Origin: Enterobacter ludwigii
Lineage (GTDB): Bacteria > Pseudomonadota > Gammaproteobacteria > Enterobacterales > Enterobacteriaceae
Assembly (NCBI GenBank): GCA_900068845.1
Contig: CEFQ01000008.1
Location: 630,649-694,648 of the forward strand
Reading direction: 5' to 3'
Length of the DNA stretch: 64,000 nt
The notes under the pieces are model-generated. The model worked only from the letters and a program-made list of their open reading frames with translations. It was not told where the DNA came from and did no database searches. The position numbers and the translations under genes are program-made. Below, piece after piece: positions 1 to 10,057 of the stretch (the first letter of the stretch is position 1; each line of letters begins with the position of its first letter).

Positions 1-789
<789 letters not shown>

Positions 790-827
790 CTATCTCCTGA
801 GGTCATTGCTTTTATTGTTTTGCAGGG

Positions 828-1937
828 CTAAACACCGGGCTCCTGATGTAACCTGCGACAGGCGCTACCATCTTCACGGAAAAGATGGCAACGCTCCGGC
901 GGCAGGCCGATGCCCATCAGGGCGCCCTCTTCTACCAGCACGACGTCCTCCTGGCGGTACACCAGGCTTTGACGAATAGCGGGAATCTGGAGGTGAATTT
1001 GCGTTTCGTGTCCCAGCTGCTCGACTACCGTCACCTCGCCTTCAAGGGTGACATCAGCGATATCGCTGGAGAGCAGGTGTTCAGGACGAATACCGAGCGA
1101 CATGTTGCTGCCCACCTGCACACCCGCGCTGTCGACCGGCAGCCAAACCAGCTGAGTGTTGGGTAAGCGCACCTGAACCTGATCGATGGCGGTGGCGGTG
1201 ACTTTCACCGGTAAGAAGTTCATGCGCGGTGAGCCGATAAAACCGGCGACGAAACGATTGGCGGGATAGTGATAAAGCTCGAGCGGCTTGCCGACCTGGG
1301 CAACGTGTCCGCCATCCAGCACCACAATCTTATCGGCCAGCGTCATTGCTTCGGTCTGATCGTGGGTGACGTAAATCATGGTGCGCTTCAGGCGCTTATG
1401 TAGACGTGAGATCTCAATACGCATCTGCACGCGCAGTGCCGCGTCGAGGTTAGAAAGCGGTTCATCGAGTAAAAACACCCGCGGTTCTGCCACCAGCGTG
1501 CGACCAATCGCCACGCGCTGACGCTGACCACCCGACAGCGCTTTGGGACGGCGATCCAGCAGATGCGCCAGTTGCAGCACTTCCGCCACCTGATTGACCC
1601 GCTGTTGGATCTCCGCTTTACGCGTGCCCGCCAGCTTCAGGCCGAACGACATGTTCTCAGCCACCGAAAGATGGGGATACAGCGCGTAGGACTGAAATAC
1701 CATGCCGATACCGCGCTCGGCGGGCGGTACCTCATTCATGCGTTTGTCACCAATAAACAGATCGCCGCTGGTGATGGTTTCCAGACCGGCAATCATGCGC
1801 AGCAGCGTCGACTTCCCGCAGCCCGAAGGTCCGACAAACACCACGAACTCTCCTTCTGCGATCTCAAGGCTGATGTTTTTCGACACCTCGGTTTCACCCC
1901 AAACCTTAGAGACACTGCGCAACGTAACGCTCGACAT
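828..1937 (-). CDS. malK: Maltose/maltodextrin ABC transporter ATPase MalK
   Basis: ATP-hydrolysing subunit of the MalFGK2 importer at the inner face of the cytoplasmic membrane; in relatives it also sequesters the activator MalT. The 369-residue protein has Walker [10 protein letters not shown] near residue 36, the LSGGQ signature, Walker [13 protein letters not shown] and the switch histidine in VTHDQ, followed by the long C-terminal regulatory domain (IRPEHL). Length matches the family. Start chosen because GAGAGGAAAGC precedes the ATG. It is the first gene of the malK-lamB arm, divergent from malE. Confidence 0.97.
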   Translation of the reverse strand: MSSVTLRSVSKVWGETEVSKNISLEIAEGEFVVFVGPSGCGKSTLLRMIAGLETITSGDLFIGDKRMNEVPPAERGIGMVFQSYALYPHLSVAENMSFGLKLAGTRKAEIQQRVNQVAEVLQLAHLLDRRPKALSGGQRQRVAIGRTLVAEPRVFLLDEPLSNLDAALRVQMRIEISRLHKRLKRTMIYVTHDQTEAMTLADKIVVLDGGHVAQVGKPLELYHYPANRFVAGFIGSPRMNFLPVKVTATAIDQVQVRLPNTQLVWLPVDSAGVQVGSNMSLGIRPEHLLSSDIADVTLEGEVTVVEQLGHETQIHLQIPAIRQSLVYRQEDVVLVEEGALMGIGLPPERCHLFREDGSACRRLHQEPGV

Positions 1938-2051
1938 GATGCTTTCCTCTCAGCTTGCTAATCCTTGTCCGCAAATCCACGGACAGACCCCGGCGACCAC
2001 TATGGGCAAGGACGTAAGCGTCAACATCCTCCACCGCAGGGCGTCAGCGTG

Positions 2052-2071
2052 GGGGAGGAGGCGGGAGGAGG
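2052..2071 (+). promoter_or_regulatory. Tandem MalT-box-like sequences in the malK-malE intergenic region
   Basis: GGGGAGGAGG at 2052-2061 matches the MalT consensus GGGGA(T/G)GAGG exactly, and CGGGAGGAGG at 2062-2071 differs at one base. They sit in the 363-bp divergent region between malK and malE, where MalT is known to act in enterobacteria. Assignment rests on motif and position only. Confidence 0.65.
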
Positions 2072-2180
2072 AGAACGTGCAGACGCAGGTGACCCAACGC
2101 GGCAGGCAACCATTTTTGTGACGTATCACGCAGAGCAGCACGGCGATTCTGTGCGCCAGTCCGTAATAAACGGATGGTTT

Positions 2181-2196
2181 TGCAACACAGATCACA
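2181..2196 (+). promoter_or_regulatory. Putative CRP site upstream of malE
   Basis: TGCAACACAGATCACA fits TGTGA-N6-TCACA with a perfect right half and three of five bases in the left half. A second partial element with GTGA and TCAC halves lies at 2118-2129, but its spacing is too short for a canonical site. CRP plus MalT control of the divergent mal promoters is the known enterobacterial arrangement. Confidence 0.55.
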
Positions 2197-2221
2197 ACTG
2201 ATAGCGCGCAGGCGTAGAGCC

Positions 2222-2231
2222 GGGGAGGATG
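2222..2231 (+). promoter_or_regulatory. Promoter-proximal MalT-box-like site of malE
   Basis: GGGGAGGATG (nine of ten bases of the MalT consensus) lies about 70 bp before the malE start codon, the position expected for the MalT site next to the malE promoter. The rest of the 1938-2300 divergent region shows no open frame I would defend. Confidence 0.5.
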
Positions 2232-2300
2232 AGAAGCGGCGGCAGATACTCACAATGTGGCAGGTAAAACGATTTCCGTTTCCGCTAACAGGATGGAGTT

Positions 2301-3491
2301 ATGACAATGAAAACCGGTGCACGCATTCTTGCCCTTTCCGCCCTGACGGCCGTGCTGTTTTCAGCTTCTGCCGTTGCCAAAATTGAAGAGGGAAAGCTGG
2401 TCATCTGGATCAACGGCGATAAGGGCTACAACGGCCTGGCTGAAGTGGGTAAAAAGTTTGAGCAGGAAACCGGCATCAAGGTGACGGTTGAGCATCCGGA
2501 CAAGATGGAAGAGAAGTATCCGCAGGTCGCCGCCACTGGCGACGGCCCGGATATCATCTTCTGGGCCCACGACCGCTTCGGTGGTTATGCGCAGTCAGGC
2601 TTGTTAGCGGAGATTTCGCCGGACGCGCGCTTCCAGGAGAAAATCTTCCCCTTCACCTGGGACGCGGTACGCTTTAATGGCAAGCTGATCGGTTATCCAA
2701 TCTCTGTTGAATCCTTATCGCTTATCTACAACAAAGATCTGCTGCCTGAACCGCCAAAAACCTGGGAAGAGATCGCCGCGCTGGATAAGAAAATGCGCGC
2801 GCAGGGCAAGAGCGCCATGATGTTTAACCTGCAGGAGCCGTACTTCACCTGGCCGCTGCTGGCGGCGGGCGGCGCTTATGCCTTTAAGCTCACCGATGGC
2901 CGCTACGACGTGAAAGATACCGGCGTGGATAACGCTGGCGCCAAAGCGGGTATGACCTTTCTGGTTGACCAGGTAAAGGCCAAAACGCTGAATGCTGATA
3001 CCGATTACTCCATCGCCGAAGCCGCCTTTAACAAGGGGCAAACCGCCATGACCATCAACGGGCCGTGGGCGTGGAGCAACATCGACAAGAGCAAAATCAA
3101 TTACGGCGTCACGCTGCTGCCAACGCTGCATGGCAAAAATGCCAAAACCTTCGTCGGCGTGCTGAGTGCCGGCATCAATGCCGCCAGCCCAAACAAAGAG
3201 CTGGCCAAAGAGTTCCTGGAGAATTACCTGCTGACCGATGCCGGTCTTGACGCGGTCAACAAAGACAAACCGCTTGGCGCGGTGGCGCTGAAATCATTCC
3301 AGCAGACGCTGGAGAAGGATGAGCGTATCGCCGCCACCATGACCAACGCGCGCAACGGCGACATCATGCCGAACATTCCGCAGATGGCCGCCTTCTGGTA
3401 CGCGATGCGCACGGCCACGCTGAATGCGTTGAGTGGACGTCAAAGCGTCGATGCGGCGCTGAAAGATGCGCAGGCACGACTCAACAAGTAA
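2301..3491 (+). CDS. malE: Periplasmic maltose-binding protein MalE
   Basis: Periplasmic receptor that delivers maltose and maltodextrins to MalFGK2. The 396-residue precursor has a signal peptide ending ASAVA, then [20 protein letters not shown], the classic MBP N-terminus; [18 protein letters not shown] and [19 protein letters not shown] are further MBP hallmarks. GGATGGAG precedes the ATG; an alternative start two codons later (MKTGAR) is equally plausible. First gene of malEFG, 60 bp before malF, under the divergent MalT/CRP promoter. Confidence 0.97.
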   Translation: MTMKTGARILALSALTAVLFSASAVAKIEEGKLVIWINGDKGYNGLAEVGKKFEQETGIKVTVEHPDKMEEKYPQVAATGDGPDIIFWAHDRFGGYAQSGLLAEISPDARFQEKIFPFTWDAVRFNGKLIGYPISVESLSLIYNKDLLPEPPKTWEEIAALDKKMRAQGKSAMMFNLQEPYFTWPLLAAGGAYAFKLTDGRYDVKDTGVDNAGAKAGMTFLVDQVKAKTLNADTDYSIAEAAFNKGQTAMTINGPWAWSNIDKSKINYGVTLLPTLHGKNAKTFVGVLSAGINAASPNKELAKEFLENYLLTDAGLDAVNKDKPLGAVALKSFQQTLEKDERIAATMTNARNGDIMPNIPQMAAFWYAMRTATLNALSGRQSVDAALKDAQARLNK

Positions 3492-3551
3492 TCCTCTCTA
3501 CCAGAGCCGGCGCAATCCGGCTCGTTACTGGCTGTTAAGGAAAACCGCATC

Positions 3552-5072
3552 ATGTCAGGAAAACCGAAAACAGCACGGTTCAGCGCCGTGCTGAAGGCTC
3601 TTTTTCTCGGTATCTGCTGTCTGCTGGTCGGCTATCTGCTCGTGCTGATGTATGCAAAAGGTGAATATCTGTTTGCGCTGGTGACGCTGATTATCAGCGC
3701 CGTCGGCATCTGGATTTATGCCAATCGTCGCGCTTATGCCTGGCGCTATGTCTATCCCGGCCTTGCGGGCATGGCGCTGTTCGTCCTGTTTCCCCTCGCC
3801 TGTACCGTGGCGATTGCCTTTACCAACTACAGCAGCACCAACCAGCTGACGCTGGAACGCGCGCAACAGGTGTTGCTGAGCCGTCAGTATCAGGATGGAT
3901 CGGCGCTTAATTTCTCGCTGATCCCGGCAGGCGATCGCTGGCAGCTGGTACTGACCGAAGCCGCCAACGGGCAAACCTTCGTCTCACCGGCGTTCGCCTT
4001 TGGCGGCGCGCAACAGCTGAAACTGGCCAGCGCCCCGCCGCCGCCGGGCGAACGCGCCACGCTGCGCATCGTCACCACCCATCGTCAGGCGCTGAACCAG
4101 ATTCAGGCCGAGCTGCCAGATGGTCGTCAGGTGGTGATGAGTTCACTGCGGCAGTTCTCTGGCACGCGCCCGCTGTATGTGCTGCAACCTAATGGCGATC
4201 TAAAAAATCAGCAAAACGGCGTGCTGTATCAGGCCAATCGCGAAAGCGGTTTCTATCAGAACGCCAGCGGCGAAGCGCTAAGTCCGGGCTTTACGGTGAA
4301 TAGCGGCTGGAAGAATTTCATTCGCGTGTTTACTGATGAAGGGATTCAAAAACCGTTTCTGGCGATCTTTGGCTGGACGCTGCTGTTTTCCTTCGTGACG
4401 GTGGTGCTCACCGTGGCGGTTGGCATGGTGTTGGCTTGCTTAGTGCAGTGGGAAGCGCTGAAAGGCAAAGCGGTGTATCGCGTGATGCTGATTTTGCCGT
4501 ATGCCGTGCCTGCGTTTATCTCGATTTTGATCTTTAAAGGCTTATTCAATCAGAGCTTCGGTGAAATCAACGTGATGTTGAAAGCGTTGTTCGGCTTCCA
4601 ACCCGCGTGGTTTAGCGATCCGACGCTGGCGCGCACCATGCTGGTGATTGTCAATACCTGGCTCGGTTATCCCTACATGATGATCCTCTGCATGGGACTG
4701 TTGAAAGCCATTCCGGACGATCTTTATGAAGCCTCGGCGATGGACGGCGCCGGGCCCATGCAAAATTTCTTCCTGATTACCCTGCCGCTGCTGTTAAAGC
4801 CGTTGATGCCGCTGATGATCGCCAGTTTCGCCTTTAATTTTAATAACTTTGTGCTGGTGCAGCTGCTAACCAACGGCGGACCGGATCGTATCGGCACCAC
4901 CACGCCAGCGGGCTACACCGATTTACTGGTGAATTACACCTGGCGTATTGCGTTTGAAGGCGGCGGCGGGCAGGACTTTGGCCTGGCGGCAGCAATCGCC
5001 ACGCTGATCTTCCTGCTGGTGGGCGCGCTGGCGGTGATCAATCTGAAAGCCGTGCGGATGAAATTCGATTAA
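3552..5072 (+). CDS. malF: Maltose ABC transporter permease MalF
   Basis: Larger membrane-spanning subunit of the maltose importer. Its 506 residues (family about 514) show N-terminal membrane helices, a long periplasmic P2 loop from roughly residue 90 to 275, and the permease core with the EAA loop YEASAMDGAGPMQNFFLITL that docks onto MalK. The C-terminal segment before MKFD is hydrophobic. Second gene of malEFG; malG follows after 9 bp. No unusual changes seen. Confidence 0.96.
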   Translation: MSGKPKTARFSAVLKALFLGICCLLVGYLLVLMYAKGEYLFALVTLIISAVGIWIYANRRAYAWRYVYPGLAGMALFVLFPLACTVAIAFTNYSSTNQLTLERAQQVLLSRQYQDGSALNFSLIPAGDRWQLVLTEAANGQTFVSPAFAFGGAQQLKLASAPPPPGERATLRIVTTHRQALNQIQAELPDGRQVVMSSLRQFSGTRPLYVLQPNGDLKNQQNGVLYQANRESGFYQNASGEALSPGFTVNSGWKNFIRVFTDEGIQKPFLAIFGWTLLFSFVTVVLTVAVGMVLACLVQWEALKGKAVYRVMLILPYAVPAFISILIFKGLFNQSFGEINVMLKALFGFQPAWFSDPTLARTMLVIVNTWLGYPYMMILCMGLLKAIPDDLYEASAMDGAGPMQNFFLITLPLLLKPLMPLMIASFAFNFNNFVLVQLLTNGGPDRIGTTTPAGYTDLLVNYTWRIAFEGGGGQDFGLAAAIATLIFLLVGALAVINLKAVRMKFD

Positions 5073-5081
5073 GGAGGCGTT

Positions 5082-5972
5082 ATGGCTATGGTGCAACCCA
5101 AGTCGCAAAAGCTGCGTCTGTTGATGACGCATCTGCTGCTGCTGATGTTCATTGCGGGAATTCTGTTTCCGCTGCTGATGGTCTTTGCCATCTCACTGCG
5201 TGCCGGTAACTTCGCCACCGGCTCGCTGATCCCAGAGCAGATTTCCTGGGAACACTGGCAACTGGCGTTAGGTTTCAGCGTGGAGCACGCCGACGGGCGC
5301 GTCACACCGCCGCCGTTCCCGGTGCTGCTGTGGCTGTGGAACTCGGTGAAGATCGCCGCCATCAGCGCCATCGGTATTGTGGCGCTCTCCACCACCTGCG
5401 CGTATGCCTTTGCCCGCATGCGGTTTGCCGGACGCGCCACGCTGTTAAAAGGCATGCTGATTTTCCAGATGTTCCCTGCCGTACTGTCGCTGGTGGCGCT
5501 GTATGCACTGTTTGATCGCCTGGGACAATACCTGCCGTTTATCGGCCTCAACACCCACGGCGGCGTGATCTTTGCCTACCTTGGCGGCATTGCCCTGCAC
5601 GTCTGGACCATTAAAGGCTATTTCGAAACCATCGATGGATCGCTGGAAGAAGCCGCCGCGCTGGATGGCGCCACGCCGTGGCAGGCATTCCGCCTCGTGT
5701 TGTTACCGCTGTCGGTACCTATTCTGGCGGTGGTGTTTATTCTGGCATTTATCGCTGCGGTCACCGAAGTGCCGGTTGCGTCGCTGCTGTTACGCGATGT
5801 GAACAGCTACACGCTGGCGGTTGGCATGCAGCAATATCTCAATCCGCAGAACTATTTGTGGGGCGATTTTGCCGCGGCGGCGGTGTTGTCTGCGATTCCA
5901 ATTACGCTGGTGTTCCTGCTGGCACAACGCTGGCTGGTCAGCGGCCTGACGGCCGGCGGCGTAAAAGGCTAA
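5082..5972 (+). CDS. malG: Maltose ABC transporter permease MalG
   Basis: Second membrane subunit of the maltose importer, 296 residues as in relatives. It has hydrophobic helices throughout and the MalK-docking EAA loop [20 protein letters not shown] near residue 190. AAGGAGGCGTT precedes the ATG. Last gene of malEFG, followed by a strong hairpin terminator. A diverged, broken copy of the last third of this gene, with the same terminator, occurs at 56.5 kb. Confidence 0.96.
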   Translation: MAMVQPKSQKLRLLMTHLLLLMFIAGILFPLLMVFAISLRAGNFATGSLIPEQISWEHWQLALGFSVEHADGRVTPPPFPVLLWLWNSVKIAAISAIGIVALSTTCAYAFARMRFAGRATLLKGMLIFQMFPAVLSLVALYALFDRLGQYLPFIGLNTHGGVIFAYLGGIALHVWTIKGYFETIDGSLEEAAALDGATPWQAFRLVLLPLSVPILAVVFILAFIAAVTEVPVASLLLRDVNSYTLAVGMQQYLNPQNYLWGDFAAAAVLSAIPITLVFLLAQRWLVSGLTAGGVKG

Positions 5973-6021
5973 CCCGGTTATTATCCTCCTTCCTCAATGT
6001 TCACTGCAGTTGAGGTTTTTG

Positions 6022-6044
6022 GCGGCCTGAGGGCCGCTTTTTTT
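6022..6044 (+). terminator. Rho-independent terminator of malEFG
   Basis: Stem GCGGCC / GGCCGC with a TGAG loop followed by seven Ts, about 50 bp after the malG stop. A near-identical hairpin follows the malG relic at 56849. Confidence 0.9.
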
Positions 6045-6133
6045 ATTTGGCGGGGATTATCAAAAGACCTTCTGTCACCATAGACAAAATGAATGCAATC
6101 GCGTCAAAAGGTTATGGTTCCTGAGTTACATTC

Positions 6134-6320
6134 TTAAGCAATAGGTGTAACTGGCTGAAAAATGAAAATAGCGCTCATGCGACGCTGTGTTTGGATTTGA
6201 TCGAATGCTTCAATTGGGCTGACATTTTCCAGATTACTAAAGTTGATCCTGGCAAATAATGTGTTAAGTTCATCCTTAGACCTTGAATAAGGCCAGCCGA
6301 TTTTGAAAACCAAATTCCAT
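6134..6320 (-). pseudogene. Possible frameshifted small gene, family unknown
   Basis: An ATG at 6320 has an excellent AAGGAAGG ribosome site, but its frame (MEFGFQNRLALFKV) stops after 14 codons. A second frame across the same DNA stays open to the TAA at 6134 and reads like a protein (GWPYSRSKDELNTLFARINF, later MSAIFIFQPVTPIA). This suggests one short gene with a frameshift near its start. I do not recognise the family. The rest of the 6045-6467 gap is AT-rich with nothing else I can support. Confidence 0.35.
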
Positions 6321-6467
6321 GTTATTAATCCTTCCTTTTTGAATATTGCGTAAGGTTAATTGTTGCAATTTTTATCGACTTAAGGCGGTAATAATATAGT
6401 CATCAGGTTTTAGCCAACAGTAAATATATCGCGGTGCGAGAGCGGATGAATGAAATTATTTAGAACT

Positions 6468-6986
6468 TTACTGCCCAAGCATAGTTGAATACAGATCGTA
6501 ATTTTCCTCATCAAAGCACACCAAATTGACGCGCTCGATGTTGGGGTTGTCACGTAAACACTGGTTAATCACACCCAATGCGATCTTAGCCGCCAATGCC
6601 TTAGGAAATCTGTATATACCTGTGCTGATATTGGGAAACGAAACGGTTTGAATGCCATATTCATCGATCAGCTTAAAGCAGCTCAGATAGGCATTTTTTA
6701 ACAGCGTTTCTTCGTCATGTTGCCCGTCATGCCAGTGTGGTCCAACGGTGTGAATGACATATTTTGCCGGCAAATCACCCGCCGTGGTGATCACTGCATC
6801 TCCGACTTTACAGCCACCTTGTCGATTCCTGATTTTCTGGCATTCAGCCAAAATCGCTGGCCCGCCTGCCCGATGGATGGCGCCATCAACTCCGCCTCCA
6901 CCCAGCAACGAGGTATTAGCGGCGTTCACAATAGCGTCTGCCGAAACTTTGGTTATGTCATCTTTTAGCAATACTATTTTGTTCAT
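6468..6986 (-). CDS. Macrodomain protein, YmdB-like O-acetyl-ADP-ribose deacetylase
   Basis: Single 172-residue macrodomain. The N-terminal DAIVNAANTSLLGGGGVDGA with IHRAGG is the ADP-ribose-binding signature, including the Asn and Asp used by YmdB-type deacetylases, and FPNISTGIYRFP is the second binding loop. Such enzymes hydrolyse O-acetyl-ADP-ribose and ADP-ribosylated targets in the cytosol. GAGGAGGAG precedes the ATG. It lies 122 bp downstream of the AbiE-like pair, so it may be part of that accessory patch rather than the housekeeping ymdB; linkage to the toxin is inference. Confidence 0.88.
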   Translation of the reverse strand: MNKIVLLKDDITKVSADAIVNAANTSLLGGGGVDGAIHRAGGPAILAECQKIRNRQGGCKVGDAVITTAGDLPAKYVIHTVGPHWHDGQHDEETLLKNAYLSCFKLIDEYGIQTVSFPNISTGIYRFPKALAAKIALGVINQCLRDNPNIERVNLVCFDEENYDLYSTMLGQ

Positions 6987-7108
6987 GTTAGTTCTCCTCC
7001 TCAGCGTTAGCAGTGTTAGCCAAAAGCTATGCGATCATCCTCTCATTCCATCCATCCTTACACACAACGTTGCCGTCCACGTACAGCATTTATCAAACCA
7101 ATTAACAA

Positions 7109-7924
7109 TTAATCTTTCTCCTTCATTGCCCCCGCCCAGAAATCATCAATAATTTGCTCAATATTTTCCGCTGTTTCGCTATTTGACTGACGCACTATTG
7201 CATCGATTATTTTTTCTTTATCTAACCTTTGCAGTTCTGACTGTGATTCAACACCACTCATCGCTGCGATATCTGCGCCAAGTAAATACGCTCCCATGCG
7301 GATAACATCCCACTCCATTTCCTCACCTCTGACAGGAAGTTCGTAAATACGATCTTCTTCTATCAGGCCATATTCATTAAGGATTTTGTACAGATCCGCT
7401 GCGTCTTTACCATTTTCAGCACCGCGATCGCGCCACGCAAACAGCTTGAGCAAAGCAAGGCCGGGTAACGAGCAAAATGGAATAAGCTCTCCATCAGATA
7501 GCTCAACCAATACCGATTCGCTGAAGGCTTCTTCAAAACCATCGACAGACATAATTATCGTACGATCGGGTGGCCAGGCAATTTGGTTGCCCTCTGAAAT
7601 ACCACCAAATGGAATAATATCTAGCTCGATACCATTCATAACCATACGGTGGGGATTTCTGTTAATCGATTGTGCTCCGGCGTCGTTGAAAGCCTGTTTC
7701 AATGCGTCAAATCTATCCCAGCCCGCCACAAATACGGCAAAATCGACATCGCGTGTTCGACGTCCAATGCTTCTTCCATATACGTTATGAATGAGGATTT
7801 CTCGTGCAGTAGCCCCCGCGATGAAATAGGCAATACTTTGCTCAGCACAGATTTTATTAATACTACGCAGCAGTGCTTCAGTAACTGAAAAGAGTGGCTT
7901 CGTTAAGGTTAAGATATTTTTCAT
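7109..7924 (-). CDS. AbiEii/AbiGii-type nucleotidyltransferase (putative toxin)
   Basis: 271 residues with a nucleotidyltransferase core: YFIAGATAREI, then RRTRDVDFAVFV supplying the paired acidic metal ligands, then IELDIIPFGGI as the third acidic strand, and a downstream LALLKLFAWRDRG helix typical of AbiEii-family proteins. These are toxins of type IV toxin-antitoxin and abortive-infection systems that modify RNA or tRNA; the actual substrate here is unknown. The chosen ATG overlaps the upstream gene by 47 bp, so a later start is possible. Translational coupling to the partner is likely. Confidence 0.78.
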   Translation of the reverse strand: MKNILTLTKPLFSVTEALLRSINKICAEQSIAYFIAGATAREILIHNVYGRSIGRRTRDVDFAVFVAGWDRFDALKQAFNDAGAQSINRNPHRMVMNGIELDIIPFGGISEGNQIAWPPDRTIIMSVDGFEEAFSESVLVELSDGELIPFCSLPGLALLKLFAWRDRGAENGKDAADLYKILNEYGLIEEDRIYELPVRGEEMEWDVIRMGAYLLGADIAAMSGVESQSELQRLDKEKIIDAIVRQSNSETAENIEQIIDDFWAGAMKEKD

Positions 7925-8876
7925 TTATGATCCTTGCGACTTCCCTCTTCCTGTCATCACCGCTTTCCAGCAGATCAGCCAAGCATAGCATAGCTCGCGC
8001 GCGTGAAGTCAGATGAAAACGTCCCCAGAAACCGGCAATAAGCTGGAAATCCCCTTCACGAGAAGGTTTTAGCGCGAGTTCTTTACGACGCTGCAGCAAC
8101 GAATGTGGGGTGTAAACAATTGCTGAGGTGGGCACCAGATAGCCGTTGCTGAGGTTTGCAGCTGCCAACTCTCCTCCTGCAATTTCATCGTCAATCAAAG
8201 CAAGGTATTCTGGTTTCTCCGGCATAGCCAGCTTCAGCTGATCAAGTTTGGTCTTTAACGAGCGAGGATAGTCATCTATCCACATTGCACAGAGTTCATC
8301 TACGCCGATGAGCCGCCTGCCATTTTTAGTCTTGCGAAAATAACGTTGATGCTCAAGATATTCGAAGGCTTTGCTTACCATACCTAAAGAGATGCCCGCC
8401 ATTTCAGCCAGTGCACGGTAGGGTTGGTCGATAACGCTGGGGTCTGACAGCAAGATAAACAGCAGCTTCATGACTCCTACCGGGAATCTTCCGCCTGAGG
8501 TCACGGATTTTTTTTCTTGTTTGCCCTCAATCAGCATAAAAAATCCTGGTAACTGAATGCTTGCATTGCCGGCGGTATCGATGAAATTTATGTTATTTTG
8601 CATACAGTAAGCAGCAAGTGACTGACTGAGCTGATTGCAGATAAGCAGTACTGGGCGTTCCCGCTGCAAGCTTTCGATATGCGCTTTCACCCGCTCTAGC
8701 GTCTGCATACGATGGATATGCTTAACCTCAAGGGTGAAGTTTATACTTTCATCATGCGGCGCAAAGAGTATGGCCGAGCCAGCTGAAGGCAAGACGTGTG
8801 GAGCGAGGTCGTACTCCAGACGAATTCCGGTCGGCAGGCAGCGGATTGCATCAGAAATCAGTTGTTCCATCTTCAT
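7878..8876 (-). CDS. AbiEi-type winged-helix antitoxin/regulator
   Basis: 332-residue partner of the nucleotidyltransferase. The N-terminal half contains an alpha/beta region (ERPVLLICNQLSQSLAAYCM, INFIDTAGNASI); a winged-helix segment follows around residues 150-190 (YRALAEMAGISLGMVSKAFEYL, then RRYF-like wing RYFRKTKNGRRLIG). AbiEi antitoxins repress their own promoter by binding inverted repeats; a perfect 17-bp palindrome lies between this promoter and the start codon. First gene of a two-gene operon. Assignment rests on architecture and on the NTase partner. Confidence 0.7.
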   Translation of the reverse strand: MKMEQLISDAIRCLPTGIRLEYDLAPHVLPSAGSAILFAPHDESINFTLEVKHIHRMQTLERVKAHIESLQRERPVLLICNQLSQSLAAYCMQNNINFIDTAGNASIQLPGFFMLIEGKQEKKSVTSGGRFPVGVMKLLFILLSDPSVIDQPYRALAEMAGISLGMVSKAFEYLEHQRYFRKTKNGRRLIGVDELCAMWIDDYPRSLKTKLDQLKLAMPEKPEYLALIDDEIAGGELAAANLSNGYLVPTSAIVYTPHSLLQRRKELALKPSREGDFQLIAGFWGRFHLTSRARAMLCLADLLESGDDRKREVARIINEKYLNLNEATLFSY

Positions 8877-8895
8877 TTGTTCACACTTTCGTTTC

Positions 8896-8930
8896 GTTCA
8901 TGATTCATGAACAGAATAATTATATGAACA
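8896..8930 (-). promoter_or_regulatory. Promoter and palindromic operator of the AbiE-like operon
   Basis: On the minus strand a perfect TATAAT (8919-8924) lies about 43 bp before the abiEi-like ATG. Just downstream is the perfect palindrome GTTCATGATTCATGAAC (8896-8912), covering the expected transcription start, and a further TGTTCA half-site (8925-8930) sits directly upstream of the -10. A poor -35 (TTGTAG) is 17 bp upstream. The layout suits negative autoregulation by the antitoxin. Confidence 0.6.
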
Positions 8931-8941
8931 AAGATAACAAA

Positions 8942-9225
8942 CTACAACATTCCCTTAGCCACAAACGCCGTGCCATCTGCGTGCGAATCGTCATCATCAA
9001 TCTCACTCAACGTCATCAACCCAATCGTTTTCTCAATCACCAGTAATACCAGTATCGCGAAGATGATAAAGATCACCGAAATCGCATTCACCGTCGTATC
9101 AAAAGTCTGATCGATGTAATGAGCTCCCAACTATTCGATTGTCACCGCTGGCATGTTCCCGGTGAACAATGCGCAAAAAGGCAACTCAGTTTTACCCTGA
9201 ATGGCGACCCCACGAATTAATTCAT
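8942..9225 (-). pseudogene. Decayed 3' end of a probable ABC transporter permease
   Basis: One frame runs from the end of the SDR gene to a stop at 8942, broken by a single in-frame TAG near 9134. Before it the frame reads ELPFCALFTGNMPAVTIE; after it YIDQTFDTTVNAISVIFIIF and LVLLVIEKTIGL, resembling the last periplasmic loop and final membrane helix of PotC-type permeases (typically LP..MY.YID.T.DTTVNAIS). No start, EAA loop or earlier helices remain. It directly follows the TPP-controlled operon and may be what is left of its transporter. Family call is moderate. Confidence 0.5.
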
Positions 9226-9984
9226 CACTAATCCGCCATCGACGTATAACGTTTGCCCGGTAACAAATTCGCTCCAGTCGGAGGCCAGAAACAGTACCGG
9301 GCCGGTGACATCTTCCGGGCGCGCAATGCGGTGCAGCGGCGTTTGCGTTGTGAGGAGATCGCGCACCGCTTCACGCGTTGCCTGGCTGGCATCGGTGGGA
9401 TAAACCAGGCCGGGCGCGACGCAGTTAACACGAATGCCCAGCGGCCCCAGTTCCGTCGCCAGCGTACGGCTAAAACCGGTCAACGCGGCTTTAGCCGTGA
9501 TGTAATCGTGATACGGCACTGAGGGACGCGCCACCAGATCGCTGGTCAGATTAACGATGCTGCCGCGCACTCTCGTACGCATTAAAGGCAGCGCCGCCTG
9601 GCAGACGTTATACGCGGCTTTAACCGAGCCATCGAACTGCGACTGATATCCTGACCACGCGGTTTCCCAGAAACGCGGACGATTCTCGGTGTCGAAAACG
9701 TAAGGCGCAAAGGCATTGTTGATCACCGCATCGAGTCGGCCGGTCGTGTTGACGATTTGCTCCATCATCGCGTAGACCTGCGGCTCAGACGTGACATCTG
9801 CGGCAATCGCCAGCGCGTCCCCGCCCAGTGCGCGACACGCCTCAACCACGCTTTCAGCCGCCGCAGCATTACGCAGATAGTTCACCATCACAAACGCGCC
9901 TTCTACGGCGAACGCTTTAGCCATTGCCGCACCAATACCTCGGCTGGCGCCTGTTACTAAAACTGTCTGGTTGGAGAATTTCAT
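9217..9984 (-). CDS. Short-chain dehydrogenase/reductase (FabG-like)
   Basis: 255-residue classical SDR, an NAD(P)-dependent oxidoreductase. It has the TGASRGIG nucleotide loop at residues 11-18, NNA at 89-91, catalytic Ser148 in LTSD, YITAK with Tyr161 and Lys165, and the C-terminal GQTLYVDGG. It resembles 3-oxoacyl-ACP reductases but sits far from fatty-acid genes, 73 bp behind the LuxC-like gene and inside the operon led by a TPP riboswitch. In that context it could reduce the aldehyde made by the LuxC-like enzyme to an alcohol; that role is inference. Confidence 0.88.
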   Translation of the reverse strand: MKFSNQTVLVTGASRGIGAAMAKAFAVEGAFVMVNYLRNAAAAESVVEACRALGGDALAIAADVTSEPQVYAMMEQIVNTTGRLDAVINNAFAPYVFDTENRPRFWETAWSGYQSQFDGSVKAAYNVCQAALPLMRTRVRGSIVNLTSDLVARPSVPYHDYITAKAALTGFSRTLATELGPLGIRVNCVAPGLVYPTDASQATREAVRDLLTTQTPLHRIARPEDVTGPVLFLASDWSEFVTGQTLYVDGGLVMN

Positions 9985-10021
9985 GTTTTGCTCCAGTAGA
10001 AATAAGATCTTATATCGTCAC

Positions 10022-10037
10022 GCGCAATAAATTGCGC
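10022..10037. repeat. REP-like palindrome
   Basis: GCGCAATAAATTGCGC is a perfect inverted repeat in the gap between the LuxC-like and SDR genes. The flanking GCGCCGCTAC recurs in the palindrome at 21395-21422, suggesting a dispersed extragenic palindromic family. Confidence 0.5.
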
Positions 10038-10057
10038 CGCTACGGTGCGGGGCCACG

